Source of the DNA: Lycocorax pyrrhopterus obiensis
Lineage: Eukaryota; Chordata; Aves; Passeriformes; Paradisaeidae
Direction: 5' to 3'
Assembly: GCA_014706295.1 (NCBI GenBank)
Contig: JACSVZ010000002.1
Coordinates: 49,750,717-49,814,716 of the forward strand
DNA: 64,000 nt
Shown piece after piece: positions 34,793-46,022 of this stretch. Made by a program: the position numbers and the translations under genes. Below the pieces are notes generated by a model. That model was not told where the DNA came from. It worked only from the letters and a program-made list of their open reading frames with translations, and did not search any database. Numbering within the stretch: position 1 is the first letter of the stretch; the number at the start of each line of letters is the position of its first letter.

Positions 34793-37700
34793 TTCATAGA
34801 TCATACAAGTAAGTATATTTTGTATGTGTTTGAGAAGAAATATTGGTTCTTGCATAAAGTTATTGTAACCTTCTGAAAAACATCGTAACTTGTGGAAAGG
34901 ACAGTAAAGGCACTTAATGAAAGAGACTGTAAATAAATCTCCATTCCCCTGGAATAATGACTAAACAATCAGAAAATTGATTTTACAGTTTAATATTTAA
35001 TCAATATGACTCATGCTACAAAAAATAATTTCTTTGTCTAATTCTTAATCAGCTCTAAGAGAGATGAACTACTCTGTACACGCTTTCTTGCATTGCTCTC
35101 TGCACTTACACCACAAATGCTCTGGCCTTCTTCAGGACTGAAATAGATGTTTTATCATGATCAAAGACTGCATATCTACAGCACTGACGACATCTATGCT
35201 GTCCAAGGAGTGAAGGATTTGCTTCAGCTTAGCCACCTGTAAGATTGTGAAATTATATTGATTTACTCATGTCTTTCAAAGGGTGAGGATTAGCTGCCCA
35301 GGGGGACTAAAGGCTAGACTGTTCCCCTATGAAAAATCCAGCAGTAAGTTTGCAAATACTTGTTTGCTTAAAAGAAATCCATACTTAAATACCTCTCATT
35401 TTGCTAGGAGAATTTATTTTCAGGAGAACAGGGTGAAATTTGTCTCTATTTCTGCTTTTAACAAAATTAACTTTTACAAGAAAGGGTTCATTTCAGTGAC
35501 AATTCTAGGAGTAGTGTGGACTAATGGTTTGTACATTCCTTCTGCAGGCACTGGGAATCTACACATAGATTATGCATACGTGTAACCACGAGTTAAGTCA
35601 TGGGATCTTGTAACAGTGCTTGGCTATTCTGCTAATTCCTCATGATAGATAAACAATATGCGTCTCACTGATACTGCCCAGAAAGCAGATAATGCAGAAA
35701 GTTTCTTTCAAGAAAGAAAGGAAAGAAGGAACTTGGAGGAGGGAACAAAAGAAAGACAATGTACCCTAAAGGAAACAACATTAATTGTCACAAATCACAA
35801 AAATATTTAGAAACTAGGGTTTGTGTTTGTAGCTACCTGCCCACCATATAAATTTGTTACTTAAATTACAATCACAAGCCAAACAGAGTGTGGAGATAAG
35901 AATTTAGGCAATGCCAATTGCTTCTGTTCTGTTTTAAAAAGTATTTTCTAATCTGGTTTAACTTTTTTTATGTAGCATGTATCTGTCTTTGGTATCTCCT
36001 TTGTGCTTCACTGTCTTTCTAGTCTGTTAACCCATCATTTATGCTCTCCAGTATCTGCTTTACTTTTACACAGCTGCTTTTCTTGCATTCTTTTCTGTCA
36101 CCCTGCACCTACGCTCTTTTCCCATATAGTTTCCAAAATGCAATGCAAATCTTCATCCTCAGATTTTGATTGAAAGAGGGCAAAATAAATTGCTCATTTC
36201 TGTCACTGCCTTGAGTTTTTTGAGACAGCTGAAGGCAGTATTTCAGAAAATAACATAGCTTCAGTTCAATCTTAACACCCTTTTGGCCAGTCTACATAAA
36301 TATCTCCATCTCTAAGTAGAGATTATGTTTCACTTCCAGGTCTAAATATCTCCTCATGTTGTCTGTCCCTCCAAGGCAGCACTAGTGCTGGTTTAGTTGT
36401 GTGCAGGAGAAGAATCAGTGCCCTCCCTGACACCTGAATCACCTGCTCACACCACACTATACTTTCTCTTTTGTGGTGTAGCTGTCTGCAGAGGAGGAAC
36501 CCATGTCAGGTCCCTTTTCTACCACACATTTTAGCTAAGCTTTAGACCTGAATGTTTTTCTTCCCTAATCTGATCCCACTCTTTCACAGAAATGCTATGT
36601 CTTTTGGATTTAAGCATGTTGGCTGTGTTACAGTTCCAGTCTGTTTTGTGTGTGGCAGAAAATCTGCTTTCATGATTTGCTTAGCTCTCCATTTGTTTTC
36701 CTCTCAGCTATAAATAAACAGTGCAAATGGTGTATCTTTCTGAGCTGTTCCTCTTTGTCCCATGCCAGACACAGGAGGAAAGGGATGTGAGGGTGTAGAG
36801 AGAATCCATCCACAACACGAGACAGGACAATTGAGAAAACTAATATAGAGAACGGCACATTTTGGGGCAGTTCGTGTCTTCAGGAACAAGATAAGGACAA
36901 ATGTTTTCTTTTTTCAATCCCTGCAAATGTGACTTCACTGTCAAAAGCGAGCTGTTCTCTTTGGCACATTAAGAACTGAAAACCAGGAGAAACACCAGTA
37001 GAGAATAAAGCATTCAGAAAGGGGGGCGGGGGGAGAGAACATTAGCTCAGCTCTTTACTACATGACATGTCTTGAAGACAGATCAAAGAAGGGATTATTA
37101 TTGCCATCTCACAAGAGAAACCCATCCACGATCTTCATGTGAGAAACACATTCCAAAGTTTTTTGAGAAGAACTGCAGGGACCACAACTCTTTTTTGACT
37201 GGGTGCGACTTCCCAGACGTGAAGTGTTCTGCTACCAATCCATCGGAAACTAAACAAGCAAGTGTGAAGTGGTGAGGGTAGAAAACAAATGTATTTAGGT
37301 AGCTGCACAGCAATGACTGACAAAGAGAGACTTTACAAACTGAGGTCTCCAAGATCTTGAATTGCATGGTCTGAGAACATGCAGTTTTTGTTGAGGTCCT
37401 GGTGGTCTTATACCTATGGAAGGCAGGGGACAGGCACACAGCTCTTCTGATACCAGAGCATATATCTCCCAAAAGGATTTTTCAAAACTATTCTTCAAGG
37501 CTGGTTTGAATACCTCTCCTTGTTGCATTACAGCAGCACTGTGCAGCTCTGCTGGAGCACCTCCCTTCCCTTAAAACCAAATTCCCAGTTGCCTGGAAAC
37601 ACTGCCCACCTGTTTTTTAAAAAAAAAGTAAATTGGAAACACAAAGGGACAGCCAAGGTCCCATTGGCAAATTTGGGGAATGTTCCTTTCAGCACTGAAG

Positions 37701-40700
37701 AAAATAATCAGTCAGACCTGGCAGTTAGAAGCAGGAGTGATCAGTTCATTGTCCAAGAGGAAAAGATATCTTCTACTTAGCTGGAGGTCAGCAAACATTT
37801 TTATTTTCATACACAAGATCAGCAAGCATGAAGCCAGTTCATCTAGTATTAAACACTAAAGGCTCAAATGTTTTGCATAGCTACTTTATCATTCTCTCTT
37901 TCTGCTGATAACCAAGGGGCAACAAGCTGAAAAATCAAAGAATATCATGTCAATTCAATGTATATCAATGTTGTGATGCATTTTTTATGTAAGATGAGTT
38001 TCAGACACGAATAATATAAACTTTCCATGTTGAAGCTGGGGCACTTAGCTAACACTCTGGAAAGTGTCATTGAAGTTGGAGTAACTGTAGAAGTTGGGGA
38101 ATAAAGGAGAGAGGACCCTCCAGTAAGTCCTTTCTATCTCCAGATTCTGCTAACTGATCCATGATAAGATAGAAAGGCTTTAGAACTATCATTATCCTTC
38201 ATTCATAAAACCACTGTTGCAGGGGGGGTATATTACCCTAAAATGCGTGAGATTTTATAAAAGATGGCCCATACTTACAACAGAACTTCCAACCAGAAAA
38301 TGTGTTGGTCCTTTCCTCCCTGTGGCATACCAATTTCTCAGGTCTATCAACTGCTCAGCCATTCAACAAGGCAGATAAATATCTGCTTAGGTCCACTGAT
38401 CTTTCTCATTTTTGAGCTAAGACAAATTTGAGGACTGAGTTAAGCTTGATTTCCTTGATAGATGATGTGATGTCTATGCCCCAAAACAAGTTTCAGAAAA
38501 TTCTCTATTTGGTTCAAAAGTCAGTACTTCCCATATTGAAACATCAGCATTTCAAGCTGTGCAGCAAAATGAAGGTTGTATGCAAAAAGAACAAAAAAAA
38601 CCCCACATCCTAAAATCTGTAAAATGAGGAAAAAAGCCAGAAATCCTGTGGCTGTCTTGCTCATTTCTCGACTGACTGCTATTTGTTGTTAAAAGGCAGT
38701 GCACGCAGGATTAGCCAGAGCAATTTGTTGATCACACAGGCATCCCACATTCAGTGCTGTTCTCCATTAATGGACTAGTGGACTAGCAGAACATGAATAA
38801 CAGGGCCACACACTACTGACTGCTGTGTACAAAGCAAGACTGACTTTCACACTTATGAAAGAGTAATGAACAGAAACAGGAGGAAATAAGCAATTTTTAT
38901 CCAGACTTTTTCAAGTTAAAGGGACACCAAGATATTAATCTCTTATTACACTATGTGAGCGAAGCAATGCTTACACAAAGAGTAAGAGGTTGTGCTGTGC
39001 CCCAGGACATGAACTAGCTGCTGCTGAAATTTAGAAGAAAAGTTCTACTGAGAAGCTCATCCTTAACTGACTGTGAAAATATTTCTTGCATCTTTCACAT
39101 AGGCATCTGTCTCTGTGCACCCTGAGAGGACCCCGTAGTCTAACTACAGCAAATGTAAGCTACCAATAAATTACTATTTTTCTTATTCTGATTCACTGAG
39201 AGCATAGCCTGAAAATTTCAGAAGCGTCTTTGTGTGCTTTTTTGCTAATCCATCGATCTGATGGGTCAGTACCCAACTGCCTGTGCCCTGCACTTCTTTT
39301 TCTGACAGCTGAATCTTTTCTCATAACAACAAATCCTACAACAGACCACCCGAAGCTTTTTGGAGGGCTGTTCCGGCACATGAATATGCCAGTCTGGTGT
39401 GACACTCATTTGTAGTTCCTAAGTCAGTCCTTAAATGCTCTGCCAAGTTTTTCAATTAAGGTCTAGAAAAACAAGATGTCCTTGCTGAAGACGTAACCCA
39501 CTCACAACATGAAGGACAGGGGTGATAAGGGGTGTTGAGTAATGTCCCCATAACAGACTTTCAAGCAGCTATGCCCACCTACCATAGCAAACTTATTTAT
39601 CCACTGAAAATAAACAATGACACTTGTCTATACAAATTGTATGTGCTCTCCAGATAAGAAAAAGGTGTTTTATTTGTCAGGCCTACAGAAGCCGACAGTG
39701 GAAAACCTGTTCCCTCCTCCTACTCCCATCTTTCCCCTTTCCTTATCCTTTCTCCAGCACGAGCTTCCTCAGAGCCAGTACTCTCCTACACTGCATAAGA
39801 AAAAGTAAAAATATGCCTCTGAATGACCTCCATCTCTTTTGCTTATGTCTGTTCTTCACTTTAAATTTTTGTCTCTTTCCCCTTGGTGCCCCTTTCAGCC
39901 CTTACTGGTCTTGCTCTTTCTTATCCCACCTCTGATTGCTGCCCAAAGTGCTCAGACATTATTTTCCATCTCCCAAATTTCCAAACACCTGAATCTAATA
40001 CTTCTTCACCCTTCCATGAGCCTTCTTTCCTGTCCATCATTTGCCTAGCGAAGGAAGTAGTAGCTACCATTTCTTGATGTTGTGTGTCCTTGTTGGAGAT
40101 TTTCTACATTTTTTTTCCTTTTTCCCAGTTCCTGTGCTGCACACCCACTTTGTTGTCATTTCCAGAGTTGGAGAAACCCAAGAGGAGAAGAATGGTGGAT
40201 AACGCCCCATGAGCAGAGGCTGAATGCAGGCCTGCCTTCAATGCACACAGTAAGCACCTAAGAAATCAGTCACTGAAAGACCAATGATGGGGATATTTCA
40301 CAAACCAGACAAAAGGCTTAAGAGTGTTTAATCCTCAGCTGAAAAGTCAGGTAGGTTTTCTTCCCAGTTGTACCAAGCAGGTACCATCCTGGCAGCTCAT
40401 TTAGCCAAGGAAAGATATCTCTTCTAATAAGCTCAAAAAGCTTTGTTTTATACTGGGACACCTTTGCAAAATCAAATCAGAACTTCCATTAAAACGCCCC
40501 CAAACCTCCAAAAACAAGTTTCATGGAACAAAAAAAACCAATCCGCCTGAAGGCCGTCTAGGAGAGAACATGTCACAAGGGAGAAATAGTTATCACAGAA
40601 ATCTCCAGGAAACAGGCATCACACCTGCATCTTTTTGACAGAAGCTCAGTATTAGACTACTCCTATCTCCATTTCATACTAGTTGCTTTTGAGATCAGAT

Positions 40701-41666
40701 GGGTTTTTAGAGGATTCAGCCTTAATACTACCAGTCGTTTAAGACCACGAAATGGAGAAAATAAACCAGGGTTGTAGCCAAAGGCTTTATGCTTTTTTCT
40801 CTCTGCTATTAGATTTTTAAAAATTTCCTTTGGATAGTCAGTTAAAGTTCTTATACAAACTGAAGAATAAACCAGTCATTTCTTGCATCTTGATATTTCC
40901 CTTTAGAACATGGACACAGTTTTATGTATCCTGAGCACAGAAAACCCTGCAGAAAGAGAAAATGCTACATTGCAGGAAAAAGTTACATATACAGAATTGA
41001 AATAATTTTGTTATTCATGCAGGTGACACAAAGCCACGGTACAACGCTTTTACTCCAATTAATGACACTATTTCACAAGAACTCCCATTGACTCTAACAG
41101 AATTATTCATTTACAGCCTAACTCCAAATATGCTGTAATTATAGCCAAGGGTTGCGTTGACTTCACATTTCGAATCAGCCCTTGGTAAAACAGTGTCAGG
41201 CACGAGGAGGAGTATCAGAACGTGGCTCGTAATGAGGGAGTTATGGAAAGTTAGCCTCCTTACTATCCTCACATTGTCAAAGGTGCCTGGCTGACGTACA
41301 GGATGAAACATATGCATCCGACGATTAGGGTGAAATCAGCCATTAAATTAAGGACAGGAAGGGATGTTTCTTTCCTGTTTGTGTTGGAAAGAAACCAACA
41401 GGGAGTAGAGAAGTTATTTGCTTTCCACTGTACTATGAGACACTGTCCTCTTTTAAGGAGTGCACCTAATGCCATTGCAGGGATCTATGACACCAATGAC
41501 AACCATAGTCATTCTTCTTTCCTTCCTGTGGCAGGAGGCAATTTTGAGGTCCTCTTCTGCTCTTGTCCTCAAGTGAGTCTTGTAGGTAGTAGGAAGAATT
41601 TTGGAGGTCCTCAAGTACTATCACGCATAGGGAGACCAGATTATTTTGGAACTGGAAAAGTGAATT
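34793..41666. other. Long gene-free stretch with candidate conserved blocks
   Basis: Nearly 7 kb without a gene or clear repeat. Visible small items are a purine-rich stretch at 35,700-35,760, a G-tract GGGGGGCGGGGGG at 37,021-37,033 and a pyrimidine-rich stretch at 39,690-40,070. Blocks at 39,190-39,480 and especially 41,030-41,400 retain CpGs and homeodomain-type words, as conserved noncoding elements often do. The open frames are short and two-stranded. Confidence 0.45.
37021..37033 (+). repeat. Guanine tract
   Basis: Two runs of six G separated by one C. On its own it has too few runs for a standard intramolecular G-quadruplex unless the long runs are each split in two. Confidence 0.7.
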
Positions 41667-41740
41667 ATACCTAGTCACAACTGGTCTTTCTGGTACAATC
41701 ATACCTAGTCACAACTGGTCTTTCTGGTACAATCATACCT
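41667..41740. repeat. Exact 34-bp tandem duplication
   Basis: A 34-bp unit starting ATACCTAGTCACAACTGG and ending GGTACAATC occurs at 41667-41700 and again, identical, at 41701-41734. ATACCT at 41735-41740 then begins a third copy. Perfect identity implies a recent duplication, or an assembly artefact. Confidence 0.95.
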
Positions 41741-44187
41741 GTGTTCAGTTTATGCAGCACTACAGAACAGAGTGGAGCAGTTTGAGATGCTGTAATTTTA
41801 AGTAGTTGTGTAGTCTGTGTTTTGCTGGGTTTTATTGGAAGAGCTTCTTTCCCATTCTATTTGATGTAACTGACAAAATGAAGCCATGGTTAAAAAATAA
41901 ATCAGCTCCAGTCGTCAGGAGCATTGTTATGCACACTCACATCTTGACAGTTTTTCACAGCTTTCCAGTGTAGGAGGAGAGTGCTTGCCACTAGAGCTGT
42001 AAATATAATTTTTAGAGAAGGTTCCTGCTACTTTTTGGCCTACATGCATTTTAGAAACAAAATTGAGTATGCGCATACTGAATGTTTGAACATCCCATTG
42101 TACAAATATGAAACAACAAAGAAATTAGAGCTCAGAAATCACAGAAAATTAAAACTCAATCTAAGCAAAGGGGGGAAAAAGTGTAGAAGATGCAGAGACA
42201 TATTCAATATAGAGAGCTGTTAAAGCAAGGATAATGGCTTTACAAGGAGATTTTAATTCAAAAGGATAATGAAAAAGAAAACAAAGAGGTAATAATCATC
42301 CATCCATCTCAGCACAAATAGTTGTTTTGTACTGCGTGTGAAGATTTCAGCTCTAATATAATTTGCCAAACATATAATATTCCTGCTATTAATATGCATT
42401 TGCCTGCAATGAGGAACAAGACCTGAAGTATAAATCGGAATATAATTTTTTTTAAAAATACCTAGACAACTACTACTTGAGTCTGCAAGACCAGCAACAA
42501 AACTCCAATGAAGTACTTACAAAAGAGACAGCAAGAGGTCACAAAAATGTCAAATGCAGCACCTTCTGCTTGATATGCTCCAGCCACACAGCACCAATGC
42601 AAGCTGCCAAACCAAGCTTGGGAAGAGAGGATATTGCAAATCATATCACGTCATTTCGGTGACATGCACCAGGCTTGAGTTGAAGTGCTTATCAGATCCT
42701 TAACAATTTTCACATTAACAGTAAGACAGAAGAGTGGAGGCATCTTTCTCAATGTTGACTTTGGGAAAATTAAGATTTTGAAAATTCAATGAGATTGCTG
42801 ATAATTCCTTCAGTGCTTTTTAAACAGCTATTTCTGCTCAGGTTGTCAATATTCTAATCAATATGTCAGAGGGCAAATGCCTTGTAGCAGACCAATTGTA
42901 CTTAACCCAATTCTTCCAAAATAAGTAGCCTTCAATCATTTTTCATTACGTATAGGTTATCCCTCAAGAGAAATTGCATCTGTATACCTAACGTGCATGT
43001 GTGACCTAATGTTATTCATGGTAAATGTTTCTGAGAAAAAAAAAATCAAAAAACAAAAAAGCTAAACAGAAATCTGAGGTCCAAATTCAACAAATCATCA
43101 GGCAAGTTCCTAACTCTTGGTTCTGCTAATAGGCTTCATTTACATTTACATTTTGATTCCAAGCAATCTTAAAAAAAAAAAGGAAAAAAGTTGAAGACAT
43201 CACAACAGTGTCATTTTCTTCAATCATACTATTTCCTCTTGAGAACAAAATGACACCGAGAATCACGAGAGTCGTGTGGGCTGTGATAGCAGTGAAAATC
43301 CCTCTCCTTGACTCTATCCCAAAAGGTATCAAAGGACATTGTCTACTGCACGTTGTGGGCATAATCCGCTATTACTTTTACAGTAATGCCGAAGTACTCT
43401 GCAGAGGAAATGTTAAATACAACAGTGCTGCTTTTACAAGCTCTACTGCTGTGGATGCTCTCTGCTTATTTCTTTAGGTCCTTGAAACATCACATAAAAA
43501 TATATGGATGGCTCCTCAGGTTCACTCCAGGGGTTCACTTCATCTGTAACAGGCTTTCAGATGGCTGCCAGAAAAAGATAATGGGGGAAATAGAGCTGTA
43601 AAACACACATGCAGCAGGGTGATCCTTCCCCTGGCATATCTTCCCACCTTCTAGCTTCTTTAAGTGAAGATAGATTTTGAATGGGTGTTTAAAAGAGCCA
43701 GATTTCACAGTGGTGAAATCCCATGTGTGCTGTTTTGACAACCCAGTTTGCAACCTCTGGTCTAACCCCAGCGTGGGTATGAAATATGACACAATGATTT
43801 AACACTGCACATTTTCTTGGTGAATCAGCACACATATCCAGGACAGGAATTTCTTGATCCACAAAGTTATACTACTATGAGCAGGATACTTAACACCAAC
43901 ATGTAATTCATTGCTGCTTCTTGGCTCGTGTATCTTTCACTCTTTGCATAAGACAGTATCTTTTTACACTTCCATCTATTAACTCTATTTTGAGTGGAGG
44001 GATTCATGGGGGTTTTTTGTCTTTACCACTGGGGGAAGAAAATAAGACCCAAGTCACCCTCATTGCCTTCAGTAGGATTGCTCTCACAGAACTCTGTGGG
44101 GGTCTGCTGCTTACTAAGAGAGAAACCAACATTCTCCAGATGACGGGGCCTCAAAGTCAGGGATATCCAGTGGGATGTAGGTTAAAT
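41741..44187. other. Gene-free DNA with a candidate conserved block
   Basis: No supported gene. The stretch 43,200-43,420 retains CpGs (GACACCGAG, ATCACGAGAGTCGTG, AATCCGCT, GCCGAAG) and reads like conserved noncoding DNA. A-runs lie at 43,038-43,046 and 43,171-43,181. Confidence 0.45.
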
Positions 44188-44235
44188 CAGAGCTCAGAAT
44201 ACATGGGTCTTCATCCTGGCTCTGCTGTTTGACCC
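44188..44235 (+). repeat. MIR-like SINE core relic
   Basis: AGAGCTCAGAATACATGGGT, CTTCATCCTGGCTCTGCTG and TTTGACCC follow the MIR core order (a TGGGTTC...CCTGGCTCTGCC...TGTGACC pattern). The match is short and diverged, so it could be fortuitous. Confidence 0.35.
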
Positions 44236-45946
44236 ACCCAGTAAAAGGGACGCAGATACTTCTTGTGAGGTCTTTTCTGGTTTATGCCTTCCATAGCAAT
44301 GGGGTTTGCTGTCGTATGCTCCTACTTTTTATTCCAAGGCTTGTTGAGACCTCTAAGATATGCAACAGAACTAGATGAGAATTGTAAGACCATAAAGGGT
44401 CTTACAGATCACATGCTGGACAGTCATCAACTGGATTCTGACAGTACAGAGGAGACAACCTTGATGAACTGTGGTTGAAAAAAACAGTATATTAAGAAGA
44501 AATCTGGAAAGGCAGTGTAAGGAGATGAACTCACCATGCTCAACGTAACTGCACAAAGTTTTGATGGAGATATAAAGGTCTGTGGGTCTTTTAATGAATG
44601 TATCATATTTTCATACTCATTTATTTTATGGGGGTTTAGTTGCAGGGGTCTTGAGGGGGATTGTTTATTTGGTGTGTTTGTTTGGTTGTTTTGCTGCTGT
44701 TGTTTGGTTTTTATAATTACTTCAAACACATAAACTGAAAAACTAATCTGGAAAAATTTTAATCTTTTAAAAAAATCACCACGACAATTTAATGTCATTC
44801 TAAGCTACTGCCTCCAGTGCCAAGGCTTCAAAAGATTATTTCTTTCCTTTGGTTACGGAGCATTAATAGATGTCCAGTGAATGCAAGCAGTGGGGGAAAA
44901 GGCAACACATATATACAAAACCCGTGGGAGATTAAATGTTTACAGAAATTGTGCTGGAACAGCAAATTATTACATATATATTTTGTGAGAATTTGGGATA
45001 TTGATATGAACTGGAGTAAACCCTGAAATTACGTATTTAGCCAGCCTGAAGAAAAGGAAACATTTTGAAAACAGACTGAGAGACGCTCATTTCTCTCATA
45101 TTTTTGCAATATGTGATTGAACCTACCATAACAGCCAAAATACTGTGGCTTTGCTAATTAGCTGCCCTTCAGTAGCACACTGTCTAATGAGAATATCAAC
45201 CTCAGAAGTCTCTCTCAGCCTCACAGAAAAGATGTTTCAGAAAAAGCTGTAGTGAGATTCGCTATTAAATGTGCCTTTCTTAATTCATCTCGTTAAGAGC
45301 ATAAATAGAAAGGATAACTAGCTCACCATCTACCCTTTCCTGTTCTTCCTCCTTCTGCACCATGCACACTCGGGGGAACAATGCTGACTTAATTTAATTG
45401 CACATTGCAGGGAAGAGGAACTCAGGTTTCAGTGGGACCTCAGGTGGTAACAAGAAGCAGCAGCAGCCAAGGCTAAGCTTAAAGTAGAGGTGTCAGGAAG
45501 AGACACAGAGTCCTTCTGCCTCACCCAGCTCAGCAAAGCCTGCTTAGTCTGCTGTAGTATGAAGGACAGCATTCTGGCAAGGAAAACATCAGGTTCACAT
45601 ATGTAGACAGAAGCAAATAAACGTGAAAAACAGCATCGGGTAGGACCACAACAGAAAAGCAGTTTCAGCGAGCTACTTTCTGAAAAGCTGGAAGAAAAGG
45701 GCAGAGAGGGGAAGAGAAAAGGGTAGATTACTTAATTAAAATCCTTCCATTTCAGGAAGCTGTGAGTATCTTTGTGCTCTGAAAGGGTGAAGCAGCCCCA
45801 CAGACACATTTTTTTCCCAGCACTGTTACTTCAAAGCCCCACAACAGACATCTGCGTCAGGGCTGCCCTGAAAATGAGGGCAAGCTGGGCATTGGCCAGA
45901 GTCTGGCACCATGAAATATGTTTCTCTCTTATCTTCTCTTCCATAG
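44236..45946. other. Gene-free DNA
   Basis: No supported gene. A G- and T-rich stretch at 44,630-44,720 contains three G-runs (44630-44634, 44645-44648, 44655-44659). The stretch 45,110-45,330 has GCTAATTAGCTG and CTTAATTCATCTCG homeodomain-type words and may be conserved noncoding DNA. Confidence 0.45.
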
Positions 45947-46022
45947 GAGATGATGGGTGCTACAGACTGAGGCACAGCATGGCCCGACAAAGAACTCTGC
46001 TGGTTATAGTGCAGCAAGGCAG
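45947..46022 (+). other. Candidate unannotated exon (76 bp)
   Basis: A strong splice acceptor precedes it: a long pyrimidine run ending CTTCTCTTCCATAG at 45946. A donor CAG|GTAATA follows at 46023. One frame is open across the whole segment and upstream of it (from 45772). The encoded piece, about 25 residues, is arginine-rich at first and then hydrophobic, and matches no family I know. It could be an exon of a long noncoding RNA, or chance, since acceptor-like tracts are common in vertebrate introns. Confidence 0.2.
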
